A stretch of 64,000 nucleotides of DNA from the NCBI RefSeq assembly GCF_000372885.1, contig NZ_KB889967.1:4032060-4096059 (forward strand). The letters are read 5' to 3'. Both the position numbers and the translations under genes were made by a program. Shown piece by piece: positions 26,001-37,700 of this stretch. The stretch's first letter is position 1. Each line of letters starts with the position of its first letter. The stretch comes from Methyloversatilis thermotolerans (GTDB lineage: Bacteria > Pseudomonadota > Gammaproteobacteria > Burkholderiales > Rhodocyclaceae). The notes below the pieces were generated by a model, which worked only from the letters and a program-made list of their open reading frames with translations, searched no databases and was not told where the DNA came from.

Positions 26001-27429
26001 TGAGAGTGGCGCCTTCGTGCTGGACAACCTGCCGCCGGGGCGTGTCGACCTGTTCGTCGATGGCCGTACCAGTTCGCATCTCGGACAGGTCTGGCCCAGC
26101 CTGCATTTCGAGGCCTTCGCGGTGCGTGGCCAGGAGAATGCGCTGCCACATCCGGTCTATCTGCCACCGCTGCTGTCCTCGCAGGCCAAGGTGGTGGGGG
26201 GCAACGAGGATGTCATCCTGACCATACCGGGTATCGAAGGCTTCCAGATGAAGGTGAAGGCGAACAGCGTCACCTTCCCGGATGGCAGCCGCACCGGCAC
26301 CCTGGTGGTCAGTCCGGTCACCGCCGACAAGCTGCCGATGGCGCCACCGGCGGGCGGCGCGGCCTTCGGTCTGCCGGCGTGGACGGTGCAGCCGGCCGGA
26401 ACCCGCTTCGATCCGCCGATCGAAGTGACCTTGCCCAACAGCCGCGCCTACCCGCCCGGCGACAACCTGCCGGTGGTGCAGTGGGACCATGACCTCGGAC
26501 AGTTCGTGCCGATGGGCCGCGCCACCGTGAGCGAGGACGGTGCGCTGCTGGTGACCGATGCCGGCAGTGGCATCAGCAAGGCCGGCTGGGGTGGCCTGTG
26601 CGTGTATGACCCGGACAAGTGCGGCAAGAACGCGCCGCCCAAATGCAAGGACTGCGAGAAGCTTGATGAGAGCGGTGAATGCCCGACCTGCAAGCCTGAT
26701 CCGGAGAAGGACGGAAAGCTGGTTCTGGTACCGCCGCCGCTCAGTTCGGCCGCGTCCATCGAGTACGCCGGCAAGGGCTGGGAACAATCACTGAAGCGCC
26801 TGAAGCTGCCGGTCGAGGTCGCGATCAAGTTCAAGGGCGGCTTCAACGCGCTGGTCGAGCGTCGCTGCTGCAGCAAATCGGCGGATGGCGTCGGCAAGAA
26901 GATCACCGCCTCCGGCTTCGGCGATGTCGAGGTCGAGGGCAAGATCAACTGGGCGCCGCAGGGCTTCTTCCTGCGGCTGGCACAGAGTGCGTTGCCGGGG
27001 CTGACCGATCTGCTGGACGCGGGCCTCTATTCCAAGCTCAAGGGTGCCTTGTCGATCGGCGGCAAGGCGTCCTACTTCCCGTGTGACGTACCACCCCTGG
27101 ATGGCGAGATCGCGGGTGCTGCGACGCTCACCTTCAGCGCCATCGACGCCGAGTTGAAGTTCCCCGGCGTGGGCGACATCAAGAGCGTCACCTTCGTGGT
27201 CGGAGAAGCGGGCATCACCGGCGGCTGGAAATGGACGCTGATCGATCTGAGCGAGGCGGCCATCAAGCTCAAGCGCACAGGGTCGGCCTATCTGTTCTTC
27301 AAGTCGGAACTGAAGTGGACCTACCGCGCCGAGGAAGGCGCGTTGCTGGAACCATCGCGCAAGCTCACCATCGTCCAGGCGTCCCTGCCGCTGGGCGGCG
27401 ATGGTCTCGACACCCTGCCATTCGAATGA
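23026..27429 (+). CDS. large exported multidomain Ig-like protein (RHS-head-like)
   Basis: A 1467-residue secreted protein. A signal peptide ends near residue 33 (ASA-Q). Three tandem Ig-like repeats of about 95 residues cover roughly 139-425. Further Ig-like domains follow to about 710, then two invasin-type (Big_1-like) domains (about 715-950), a carboxypeptidase-regulatory-like domain (962-1014) and a ZU5-like region (about 1062-1185). Next comes a cysteine-rich linker (1192-1235, CxxC pairs) and a beta-rich C-terminus of unknown fold. This order resembles the N-terminal half of some RHS-repeat proteins, but no YD repeats or toxin tip follow. It starts 63 nt after the PEP-CTERM gene and overlaps the next gene by 4 nt. 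Probably an adhesin or surface scaffold. Confidence 0.72.
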   Translation: MMKKVTSPVMAILRALFSLLLCSLILTMPASAQDAAVSVTAYELVSTKRISRLEWESVYRAKVLNAGGALHAVSGAATSQAAYVTVQEGTLTVGDLAAGETRLPDDTITLRTNRSTAIDLPAVLSWRFSGTPPAGDSEAPRISGLQPTSGAVLAADALPELAAAFADSGSGIDVRTLEVELDGVAIGAQVVASASGFSFRPAQPLSEGPHTLVVRVADAAGNRASAQTGFVTRTPPEVLTQEPASGFLPPGAQPLIRAGYFDLGAGINTASVRLLLDGVDVSASAQITPTEVSYPVPAPLADATHVVQLAVTDHAGNTTESRWSFTTRIPPSITDMSPRDEVLPAGARPTVRARLVTGGAPLDLRSLRFMFNGTDVSPAVQISGSDLSYVPSQALPEGPYTLYAEVVDAAGIVGSAAWGFEVDSENLHALDVTSPAGGQTVTSIELPVAATVFANKSTIQSLTVNGSAMTIRTADESGRIGYTGVVKLLDGDNTLEFVARFDDGTVTTERRTVTLDGPPRVTVLSPTDKSILGRVQDSSPTDLTGNVERPVAVTGRVSKPVVAVTVNQQGAVLDAAGTGFTFERFFLREGMNVLTVVATDAAGRVGTSTITVSVDQTAPILTIETPQDLYVTSAAAIDVRGVVNDAVEGMTGAPEPMVTVNGVEAQVSDRYFLASTVPLQVGENVLDVVATDHLGNRRVRELRVSRIAVGSHRLSALSGNGQTGDVGVELPQPLSIVALDRDGAPVADLPVSFDVMRNTGSITTVRGQVQRPDGVNPARNIVVRTDSAGRAQVWLVPGKQTGPGSNVVRAQVSAQAGALANQFAGEVYFSATTRRGAVAKVLADTGTHQIAETGSVPLELLSLVVRDVSDNHLPGVPIVFAIEEGDAFFVDDNGNRVQKRVLVTDRNGLTATRPQLGLTPGTVRVSARALRNADGDIDDPAQLTGNAQYVIQVREARDGTTRFRGFVYTDKGEPLPGVRISVGRTSVVSTTDESGAFVLDNLPPGRVDLFVDGRTSSHLGQVWPSLHFEAFAVRGQENALPHPVYLPPLLSSQAKVVGGNEDVILTIPGIEGFQMKVKANSVTFPDGSRTGTLVVSPVTADKLPMAPPAGGAAFGLPAWTVQPAGTRFDPPIEVTLPNSRAYPPGDNLPVVQWDHDLGQFVPMGRATVSEDGALLVTDAGSGISKAGWGGLCVYDPDKCGKNAPPKCKDCEKLDESGECPTCKPDPEKDGKLVLVPPPLSSAASIEYAGKGWEQSLKRLKLPVEVAIKFKGGFNALVERRCCSKSADGVGKKITASGFGDVEVEGKINWAPQGFFLRLAQSALPGLTDLLDAGLYSKLKGALSIGGKASYFPCDVPPLDGEIAGAATLTFSAIDAELKFPGVGDIKSVTFVVGEAGITGGWKWTLIDLSEAAIKLKRTGSAYLFFKSELKWTYRAEEGALLEPSRKLTIVQASLPLGGDGLDTLPFE

Positions 27430-28004
27430 TGACGGGCGCGCTCCCCATGGCATCCACCGTTCTCGCCCAGGCGCAGGCACTGCTGGATCAACTGGCCCGA
27501 GGCCTGCGCTGGCCGCTGCTCGGCCTGGGTCTGATGCTGCTTCTGGCGGCCGGCTGGACCGGCTGGCAGGTGCTCGACCGTCAGTCCGTGTCCGAGCGCA
27601 TGCGCCCGCTGCCGGGACGCATCGAGCATTTCTCCACCAGGGTGGTGCGGCGTTCCGACTTCGGCCTTCCTGCCGGCCCCGGCGTCATGGTCGACGAGGT
27701 CGAGATCGATCTGTCCGTCCGTTATGTCTTCTCCGGTCGCAGCCATCTCGCCACGCGCTATTCGCTCACGCACGGCAATCGCTTCGCTGCGGGCAGTGGT
27801 GAAGCGATTGCCCTGCAGAACAACACCTCCACCTGGACGCCCGGGGCGACGGTTTCGCTCTGGGTCGATCCGGAGCAGCCATCCCGGGCCGTGATCGACA
27901 AACGACTGCCGGACGACTCACCCGCGCTGCTCACCCTGATCGCCCTCTCGGGATTCGCGATGCTGTGGCTGTCGATCCGCGGCTTCCGTTCCTCGCGCCC
28001 ATGA
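27426..28004 (+). CDS. DUF3592-like membrane protein
   Basis: A 192-residue protein with an N-terminal membrane helix (about residues 28-50) and a C-terminal one (about 168-183) around a soluble domain. The domain contains VRYVFSGRSHLATRYS, then SLWVDPEQPSRAVID, the pattern of DUF3592 proteins, whose function is unknown. The ATG overlaps the stop codon of the upstream gene (ATGA), indicating translational coupling. A second ATG immediately follows. Its membrane location suggests a role in export or assembly of the large proteins encoded on either side. Confidence 0.65.
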   Translation: MMTGALPMASTVLAQAQALLDQLARGLRWPLLGLGLMLLLAAGWTGWQVLDRQSVSERMRPLPGRIEHFSTRVVRRSDFGLPAGPGVMVDEVEIDLSVRYVFSGRSHLATRYSLTHGNRFAAGSGEAIALQNNTSTWTPGATVSLWVDPEQPSRAVIDKRLPDDSPALLTLIALSGFAMLWLSIRGFRSSRP

Positions 28005-28026
28005 CTCACCGCACTCTCAAGAAATC

Positions 28027-28620
28027 ATGAAGATCGCCTATTCCTTCCTGTGCTCCATCCTTGCCCTGCATGGCGCACTCGCCGTCGCCGCCGAAGGCCC
28101 GGCACTGAATGCGGGTGAGTACAAGACGCTCATCATCGAGAACGTGCGTGTCTATGTCATACAGAAGTACACGCCGCCCTTCGAACTGACCCGCGTAGCG
28201 CGCGCCGAAGCACGCTACGAAAGCGTCGAGGACGCGCTGGCTTCCTACTTCTCCTCCATGCAGAGCGGCGACTTCGACTGGAACAACGAAACCTGGACCG
28301 CGGCGTCGGTCGCCCTGATGAAGGCGAGGGATCAGCAGGCGCGCAAGACGCCGGACGACTGGAAGAGGGAGTGGGCCGCCTTCTATCCGCAGCGCCGCAT
28401 CAAGCTGATCAGCCGGGTCTCCTATGACAAGTATGTGCTGGTCGAGTATCGCACCGAGCCCGTGAACGGGAGCGGGCCGGCGACGACGGACACCCTGGCA
28501 CTGGTCCGTGCCGGGGCCGGATGGCGTATCACGCAGGAGCTTGCGGAAGATCCCATCCTGACCAACTGGCGCGCCGGCGGACGGGTTCAGATCATGGACA
28601 GGCCCGGCCAGGGGCGTTGA
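28027..28620 (+). CDS. exported hypothetical protein, possibly NTF2-like fold
   Basis: A 197-residue protein with a signal peptide of about 22 residues ending in AVAA. The mature part has VEDALASYFSSMQSGDFDW near residue 72 and a late GAGWRITQELAEDP, an arrangement seen in SnoaL/NTF2-like proteins. No catalytic residues can be assigned. It starts 22 nt after the DUF3592-like gene and lies 82 nt before the giant gene, so it belongs to the same operon. A lipobox is not evident. Confidence 0.6.
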   Translation: MKIAYSFLCSILALHGALAVAAEGPALNAGEYKTLIIENVRVYVIQKYTPPFELTRVARAEARYESVEDALASYFSSMQSGDFDWNNETWTAASVALMKARDQQARKTPDDWKREWAAFYPQRRIKLISRVSYDKYVLVEYRTEPVNGSGPATTDTLALVRAGAGWRITQELAEDPILTNWRAGGRVQIMDRPGQGR

Positions 28621-28702
28621 GCCGCGAACGGCATCCAGGATTGATGAAGGCCGATATCCGCGGACGGTGCGGTCGAGAGAACGGAATGAACGGGAAGACG
28701 GG

Positions 28703-31700
28703 ATGGGATCGACAATGATCGACAGGCGAGCCAAGCTCAAGGGTGGGTGGAGCGAACGCGAGGGCGCAGTTCCAACGCCTGCCGTGAGCAGCCACGGCCG
28801 GCCCTGCGACGACGGGGCGGAGCGCCCCCGCTCCCTGTTCGTGCGTCTGCGCGCCCCGGTACTCTCGGCCTGCCGGCTGTTCTGCCTCGCGCTGGCGTCG
28901 ATGCTGTGCGGTGTCCAGGCACTTGCCCAGTCTTCGCCCCCCGCGGCGGATGCCTCCTGCACCGTGTCCGCGCTCAACCGCAATGCGCCGCTGCAGTCCG
29001 ACTACTCGTTCACGCTGTACAACCTGCCCGGCGCCGCGGCGGCCATCGGGCCGAACGCGCCGCAGATTCCGGCGCCTCCGTTCCGCGTGCGGGTGACCTG
29101 TTCCGATGGCACGGTGGGCGAAACCGACCTTGCCTATCCCGAATTCGGCTCGACCGTGGTCTATACCGGCGCCATCGTCTGGCGTCCGGCCACGCCGGTG
29201 CCGGTGGCACTCGGCATCACGGCCGCCCAGCCCCGGCTCAATGGCGGTGAATCCACCCAGCTGTCCGCGCTGGGCGTGCTGCGCGATGGCCGCCAGGTCG
29301 ATCTGACCGGCAAGACGCGCGGCACCCTGTTCACCTCCAGCAATCCGCTGATCGCCACGGTCGATGACGCCGGGCGGGTCGCCGTCATGGCGCAGTTCGC
29401 CACCGGCTCGGCGGCGCGCGTCGTGATGGCCGGCCAGAACGACGGCGTGCAGGGCAGTACCGTGCTCCAGCTCGGCCCGCGCGGGCGTCTGGTCGGCCGC
29501 GTGCTGCAGGCCAATGGCGTGTCGCCGGTGGTGGGCGCGGAGGTGTCCGTCACCCGCAACCAGCCGCGCGAAACGCTGGCCACGGTGCGTACCGACAGCA
29601 ATGGCGATTACCTGATGACCGATGTCAGCGCCGGCGCCTTCACCGTGTCGGTGGTGGATCCGCAGACTGGCGATCACGGTCAGGCCTATGGCACGCTGCA
29701 GAGCCAGGGTGAGGATGCGCGCATCGATGTGCGCATGAATGGCCAGGGCACGGTCACCGTTACCGTGCTCGATGGCAGCGGCAGCGCGGTGGGCAACGCC
29801 CCGGTCACGCTGACCAGCCTGGGCGCCACGCGCGACATCCGCACCGTGCGCACCAATGCGTCCGGCGTGGTCGTGTTCGAGCGCGTGCCCACCGGCTTGC
29901 TGAGCGCGTCCACCACCGATCCGTCTTCCGGCCTGATCGGTACCGCCAATGGACAGGTCGCCGCAGGGGGCGCGCTGCCGCTCACGCTGCGCCTGCAGCC
30001 GGTGGCCAGCATCGCCGGCAGCGTGCTCGCTTCCGACGCGACGACGCCGCAGGCCGGGGTGCAGGTGCGCCTGGTGTCCGCCACGCGCGGCATCGTCACG
30101 CAGACGGTGACCGCGGAGGGCGGCGCCTTCCGCTTCGATTCGCTGCCGCTGTCCGATGGCCCGTATGCGCTCGATGCCATGCTGGATGGCCGGCTGCGTG
30201 GTCGTGAAACCGGCATCGTGCTGAACCAGGGCGGCCAGGTGATCACCCGCAACATCGTGTTCGGACCGACCGGCACCGTGCGCGGCAGCATCACGCGCGC
30301 GGGCGGTGCGACCGTCGCCGACGCGCAGGTGACCGTGCAGTCGCTGGTGGGCAGCCGGCTGAGCTATGTCGCGCGCAGCGATGCCAGCGGCAATTACGTG
30401 ATCGATGGCGTGCCGGTCGGCGCCTTCGGCATCACCGCGGTGGGTGGCCAGGGCGAAACCGCGAACAGCGGCGGCAATGTGCCGTCCGACGGCGCGGTCG
30501 TCACGCTGAATCTGCAGCTTGCGTCGAGCGGCATCGTCGGTACCGTGTTCGGTCGCGACGGCCGTACGCCGGTCGGCGCCGGCGTCACCGTCACGCTGTC
30601 GCCGGGCAGCCGCAGCGTGACCACCGACGCGCAGGGCCAGTTCGGCCTGCCCATCAGTGCCGCCGGCAGCTACACGATAGAGGCGAGCGACGGCAGCGGA
30701 AACCGGGGCCGTACCAGTGTCGTGCTGACCACCGTGGTGGCTGGCGCGCCAGTCACCGCCAATGTGGTGTTCCTCGGCCAGGGCAGCATCGAAGGCGTGG
30801 TGCGCGATCCCGCCGGCCTGCCGCAGGCGAATGTGCCGGTGCAGATCAGCAGTGCCGGCCTGTTTGGCGGCAGCACCACGGTGCAGACCGATGCCGAGGG
30901 CCGTTACCGCGCCAGCCCGCAGTTCGTCGGCGACTTCACGGTCTACGCCCGCAATCCGTCCACCGAACTGGCGGGCTTCGCCAGCGGACGCCTGTCCGGC
31001 GACGGCGAGACGGCGAATGCCAATGTCACGCTGGCAGCGACCGGCCGCATCAATGGCAGCGTGGTGCGCGCCGACAACGTGACGCCGGCCGCCGGTGCGA
31101 CCGTGCAGCTTCAGCTCAATGGCCGCACCGCGATCACGGTGAGTGCCGATGCATCGGGTGCCTTCGACATTCCGGCGGTGCCGCTCGGTGACTTCACCCT
31201 GCTGGCGACCCAGTCGGCGGATGGCGACAAGGGCCAGGCGGTGTCGCGCATTTCCGCGCTGAACGAGGTGCGCACGGTGCGCATACGCCTGCTCGGCCTG
31301 GGCAATGTGAATGTGCTGGCGCAGGACAGCGCAGGTGCGCCGGTGGCGGGTGCCTCGGTCACATTGAACAGTGGCAGCGCCTTCGGCGGCAGCCAGACCG
31401 GTGTCACCGATGGTGAAGGGCGCGCGCGCTTCAGTCGCGTGTTCAATGGCGACTTCGAAGTCATCGCGTCACGCGGCAGCGGTGTGGAACGCATCAGCGG
31501 CAGTGCGCAGGGCACGCTCACCGATGGACGCGATGCCGATGTCGTGGTGAGCATGAGCCGCAAGGAAACCGGCTCGGTCAGCGGCGTGGTGACCCAGGGG
31601 CTGTCGGCCGCTCCACAGTCCGCGGTCGAGGTGCGCCTGACCCGCGTCAGCGGTTCCAGCGAGAACCGCGTGTTCACCACCGGCATCGACGGGCGCTATG

Positions 31701-34700
31701 CCTTCGAACAACTGGAGGTGGGCATCGACTATCGCGTGACCGCACGGGTGAATGGCCGCGTGCGCGCCCGAGCCGACGTGCGCGTGAGCGCGGACGGCGA
31801 GGCGGTGGTACGCGATCTCGCCCTGCTCGGAGTGGGCACGGTGAGCGGACGTACGCTCAATGCCCAGGGTAATGCGCCGCTCGGCAATATCCGCGTGACG
31901 CTGTCCAATCCGGATCCGACCTATGGCGGAAGCTGGGATGCCTATTCGCAGGCCGATGGCAGCTACCGCTTCACCGACGTGCCGGCCGGCAGCTTCACGC
32001 TGCGCGCGCGCAGCGGCGACGGTCGCCTGCAGGCGCAGGACAGCGGCACGGTGCGCTTCGACCAGGACGCGGTGCAGATCGATCTCAACATGGTCGATAG
32101 CGCGGTCAACCTGCCGATCAACCGCTACGACGCGAATGGCTTCCTGTTTGACCTGCAGGGCGACGGCAGCATCGCACGCGGTGACAACTCGGTGTTCGAT
32201 GGCGATGGCAGCGCCGCACGTCGTGGCGCCTTGCTCGATCTGGTGGTGGGTGGTGTCGGCGTGCCCTTCCTGAATGGCGACGGCTCGGTCGGACGGCTGA
32301 CCCAGGACGGCCAACTGCTCGAGGTCGATGAGCTGCATTCAGCGTCCGGCCTCAATGTGAGCCGGCGCGTGTACGTGCCGAAGCAGGGTTACTTCGCGCG
32401 TTACCTCGAAGTGATCGAGAACCGCACCGCCGCGCCGATCACGGTCGGCGTGCGCGTGAGCACCCATATTGCCGCGGGCAGGGTGGGCGCGCGCGTGGTC
32501 GACAGTTCGAGCAATGACGCGGTGTTTACCGTCGGCTCCGGCGCGGGCGCCGACCGCTGGGTGGTGGCGGACGACAATACCGACTCCGATCCCTTCCTGG
32601 ACGGGGGAAATCCGTCGGTCGCCTGGGTATTCGATGGCGAAGGCGGCGAAACGGCGGCGGGTGCCGGTGGCACCACCGCGCTGAACACGGTGGCCCGCCT
32701 GTCGGTCGAGTGGCAGTCGGTGACGCTGCAACCCGGCGCGAGCGCCGCCTTCATGCACTTCACGGTGCAGCAGACCGGCCGCATCCCGGCACGCGCGTCG
32801 GCACAGCGTCTGGCGGCGCTGCCGCCGGAAGCCCTCGACGGCCTCACCGCCGAAGAGCGCGCCATCATCCGCAATTTCCGTCTGCCGGCCGACGGCCTGA
32901 GCACGCAGGCGCCCTTGCCCGCGGTCGAGGGCAGCAGCGTGCGCGGTACCATCTATGCGGGCGACAGCAGCACGCCGGTGGCGAATGCCACGCTCACCTT
33001 CAAGAGCGAATCGCCTTATTACACGCGGACCTATACGGCGACCTCGGCCAATGACGGCCGTTACACGCTGGCGTCCGGCAACTTCGGCGGCTCTTCGGTG
33101 CGCGCCATTCCACAGGACCGCTTCCGCCTGTACGCCACCCATCCGTCCACACGCGAACAGAGCCCGACCGTCACCGCCGGCTTCGCGGCCGGCGAGCCGG
33201 TGCGTGTGGCCGACGTCGCCTTCGTCAATACCGGCCTGCTCAAGGGTACGGTGCGGCGCGCGGGCGGGGCGCTGGTCACCTCGGGCAGCGTCACCATTCC
33301 CTATCGCTATCCGTCCGGCAGCCAGGGCACGCTGAGCGCCTCCATCGGCAGCGATGGCGCCTACCTCTTCACCGGCCTGATCCCGGGCGACTATCTGCCG
33401 CAGGCTGCACTGAGCCATCCGCAGGGGCAGCCGGTCACCGGCAGCGCCAGCGGCCCCGCTTCGGTGCCCGCCGCGGAAACGACGGTGGCTGACGTGACGC
33501 TGGAGCCGACCGGCGAAGTCACCGGCATCGTGCGTGCCGCCAACGGCGATCCGGCGGTCGGGGTCACGGTGCAGCTCGATCCGGAATACATCTGCTGCTA
33601 TGTCCCGTATCGCCAGACCACGACCGATACCGGCGGTCGCTACCGCTTCACCGACGTGCGCACCGGCGCACATGCGCTGCGCGCGACCAGCAGTTCGGGT
33701 CTTGCCGCGTCGGCTTCGGTCAGTGTTGCCGCCGATACGCAGAGCGTCAGCGACCTCACGCTGACCGGCATCGGCACGCTGACCGTGCAGGTGAATTTCG
33801 CGCGCGGCGTCGCCGCGCCGGGCGCATCCGTGTATGTCGTCAATCTGCGCAGTGGCACCACCAATGGCAGCGGCAGCGTGCAGTTCTCGCTGCCCGCGGG
33901 CCAGGTGCTCACGGTCGAGGCGCGTCATCCGGACAACAGCGCGCTGACGCAGAGCGCCAGTGTCACGCTGCCGGGTGATGGCGCGGCGGAAGCGCTCACC
34001 CTCACGCTGCCGGCGGCCGGTTCGGTCAGTGGCACCGTGCTGCGGCCGGATGGCAGCACACGGGCGGCGGGTGTGCGCGTGGTGCTGCGTCGCACCGACG
34101 GCGTCGTGTGGTCGCGTTCGACCACCACCAACAGCCTGGGCGACTTCCGCTTCAATGGCGTGCCGGTGGCGAGCTATTCGGTGTCGGCCGAGGATGCCGC
34201 AACCGCGCGCTATGCCGACGCCGACATCCTGCTCGACAGCGATGGCCAGGACAGCACTCTGTCGCTGGTGCTCGCGGACAACCGGATCCCGCTGCCCTCG
34301 ACGATGTGGGATGCCAACAACTTCAAGTACGACATCGACGACGGTGGCCAGATCGGCTATGGCTGGCGAGGTTCCTACAGCCTGTTCTCGGGTGGCAATG
34401 CCACCGTGCCCGGAGGGGCGGTGCTGTTCGTCAATGGCGAGCGCTTCGTCGGCGACGGTTCGGCCTTCCTCGAGGCGGGCAAGCGCCAGTACGCGATCAC
34501 CCAGCCGACGCCGCTGTCCGGCCTGAACGTGAGCCGCAAGGTATTCGTGCCGCGCGGTGCCTACTTCGCGCGCTATCTCGATACCTTCGACAACCCCGGC
34601 GCCGATGCGGTGACGGTGGAGGTGAGCCTGCGCAGCGGCTTCAGTGACAGTTCCATGCGCGTGGTCGATACATCGAGCGGTGATGCGGTGATCGATGCGG

Positions 34701-37700
34701 GTGGCGATGCGTGGGTGGTGATCGACGATGGCAGCGATGCCGATCCCTTCATATCGACCTCCGAGCCGGCGATGGCCTTCGTGCTGGGCGACCGCAGCCG
34801 CGGCACGCCTGACCGCCTCAGTCATGTCGCATCCGGTCCCAACCGCATCGAAGCAGGGTGGAGCCGCATCACGGTGCCGGCCGGCGGCCGCATCACGCTG
34901 ATGCACTTCGCCGCGCCGCAGATCAGCCGTGCATCGGCCCGTGTCGCCGCCGAGCGGCTGAGCGCTCTGCCGCCGGAAGCCTTGCAATCGCTCAGCGATG
35001 CCGAGCGCGCCTCCATCGCCAACTTCACGCTGCCGGCCGATGGCGTGAGCACGGTGGCTGCGCTGCCGTCCCTGCTCGGCACGGTCAGCGGGCGCGTGCT
35101 GGAAGGTGACCGCCGTACAACGGTGGCGCAAGGTATCGTCCAGTTGCGCAGCCGCCACCCGCTGTTCGGTCGCAGCTGGCTGCCGGTGCAGTACAACAGT
35201 TCGGACTGCGAGTTCGAGACCGCGAGCGTGAGCACGTTGCGCGCGGATGCGGCGGGCGCGTGGTCGCTGCCGGGCCGCATGCAGGACTTCGGTTCGCTGC
35301 CGCTGCCGGTCGGTGTCGAGGTCGACGCGCGACCGGTCGAGAAGAGCTGCTCCTGGGGCTATGGCACCGGTCACCCGGTGACCGGCATCACGGCGCCCGC
35401 CGTGACCGCCATGCCGGATGTACAGACCGGGAGCGCCACGCTGGATGTCGTATTCCCCAGCGGCGTGCTGACCGGGACGGTGACCGGTCCGTCCGATTAC
35501 GGTGTCGGCGGCGGTTCGCTGCGGACCACCGTGCCTGCCGGTCGCGGTTCGGTGTCGGTCCCCATCGCCAACGACGGCAGCTATCTGCTGCCGGGCATGC
35601 CTGCGGGCAGCTATGCGCTGAGCGCCAGCGTGCCGCACAACCAGGGCACCGGCCTGATCGGCAGTCGCAGCGACGTCGGGGTGACCGAAGGCGAGGTCAC
35701 CGTGACCGACCTGCAGATCGAAGCCACCGGTTCGCTGACCGGCACGGTCATCACCGCGAATGGCGAAGCCAGCGTGAGCAGCGCAGTGCGCGTCGATTCC
35801 ATCGACGTGTCGCGCTCGATCGCGCGCTCGACCACCACCGATTCGCTCGGTCGCTACAACCTCAGCGCACTGCCGGTCGGTCGCTACCGACTGACCGTGA
35901 CCGACAGCCGCACCGGCGGCACGACGGTGATCGAGGTGGCCATTGCGAGCAACCAGGTCACCAGCCAGAACGTGACGCTGACCGGCGTCGGCGCGGTCGC
36001 TCTGCAGGTGAACTATGCGCGGGGCGCGGTCGCCGCCAGCGCCAACGTCTATCTCAGCGCGCCGGGCAGCAATATCAACAGCCGCTATGTCGGACGCACC
36101 GATGGTCAGGGCCGGCTGTCGGTGCCGACGCCGGTGGGGGCGTATTCGATCAGCGTGCGCCATCCGTCCGACTCCTCGACAACACGCGTGATCGATGGTG
36201 TGCTGGCGGCGAACAACGAAACCCAGAACCTGGCCGCCACGCTGCCGCCGCTGGCCGCGATGCGCGTCACCGTGGTGGATGCCGATGCCGGCAATGCGCC
36301 GCTGCAGGGCGTGACCGTGCGCGTCACCATGACCGGCTGCAGCGATTGCAACTATGGCGCGACCGACGGCTCCGGTCGTCTGCTCATCGCCACGTTGCGC
36401 GACGGCGCCTACACGGTGAACGTACGCACCCCGCAAGGCCGCAGTGCCGAGCTGCGCGGTGTGCTGTCCGCCGCGGACGACGGCCAGACGCTGGAGCGCA
36501 CCTTTGCGATTTCGGCGGCACAGGACCGCCTGGGCGTCATCAGCTTCGTCGGTGAGCGCCAGTTGTTCTCGGTGCCCGCCCAGGCCGGCGATGTCATTTC
36601 GGTGAACATCAATGGTGCTCCGGTCGGTGAAGCGGCCTCCACCTACATCGTCGGCGGCCAGGTGTATGCATCCGACAAGTCGCTGCTCGCCCAGGGCTAT
36701 GGCTACGACCAGCGCAACAGCTATCTTCAGTACAACGAAACCAACAACCTGCTCGCGGTGCCGGCCGCCGTTGCCGGCAGCTATCCGATCGTGGTGTCCA
36801 ACTGGCGTTCCAGTGCCAGCTATCTTGGCGGCTACCGCCTGCAGGTGCGCGTGAATGGCGAGCCGGTGACGGTGGGTGCCTATGTCGGTGGCGGCGTCGT
36901 GCGCGGCACGCTGGTGCGCGCGGATGGCGTGACGCCGGCCGTCGGCCAGCCGGTCGAACTGCAGACCGGAGACGGGCTCATGCGGGTGCGCACCTTGACC
37001 GACAGCATCGGCCAGTTCAGCTTCCCGGCGGTGCCGCTGGCGGAATACGATCTCAAGGTGCTCAGCAGCGATGCCGCACGCGTGCTCATCAGCGAGCGTG
37101 CGACGCTGGATGAGGCCGGTCAGATCCGCAGCCACGCGCTGCGGCTGCAGTCGCAGGCACGCCTTGATGTGCAGGTGACGGTCGGCGCATCGCTGTCGGT
37201 ACCGTCCTCGCTCTACCTCACGGTGACGGACGCGCTGGGCAGCCGTACCGAAGGGCCGGTGCTGTTTGCCGGCGGCAGTTCCACCAGCCAGACGCTGTCG
37301 CTGACGACCTATGGCGACACGGTGTCCGTGCGGGCGCAGCATCCGGGCAGCAGTCTGGTCGCGGTCACGCGTCAGGTGCAGCCGCAGGACGGCCAGACCT
37401 TGCCACTGACGCTGCTGTTGCAGGGGGCGCAGGTGTCCGGCGGCATCTTCACGGCGGCAGGCATGCCCTTCCAGGTGTCGATGTCGGTGGAGGTGTATCG
37501 CGCGTCCGACCGTGCCTACCTCACCGGATTTGCCACCGGGTTCGACGGCCGCTTCAGCGGCATCGTGCTGCCGGCCGGCGAGGCGCTGGTGTTCTCGGTG
37601 CAGGACCCGTACAACTCGGTCGGCAACCAGCGCACGGTCACGCTGTCGTCCGAAACCGCGAATACGGTCGACATCACGCTGGCCGGCCGCGGCGCGGTGA

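Noticed and set aside
24325-26787. An 820-residue minus-strand open frame inside the 1467-residue protein gene
   Set aside because: Low-complexity His/Arg-rich translation and no ribosome-binding site; the plus strand encodes recognisable Ig-like domains.
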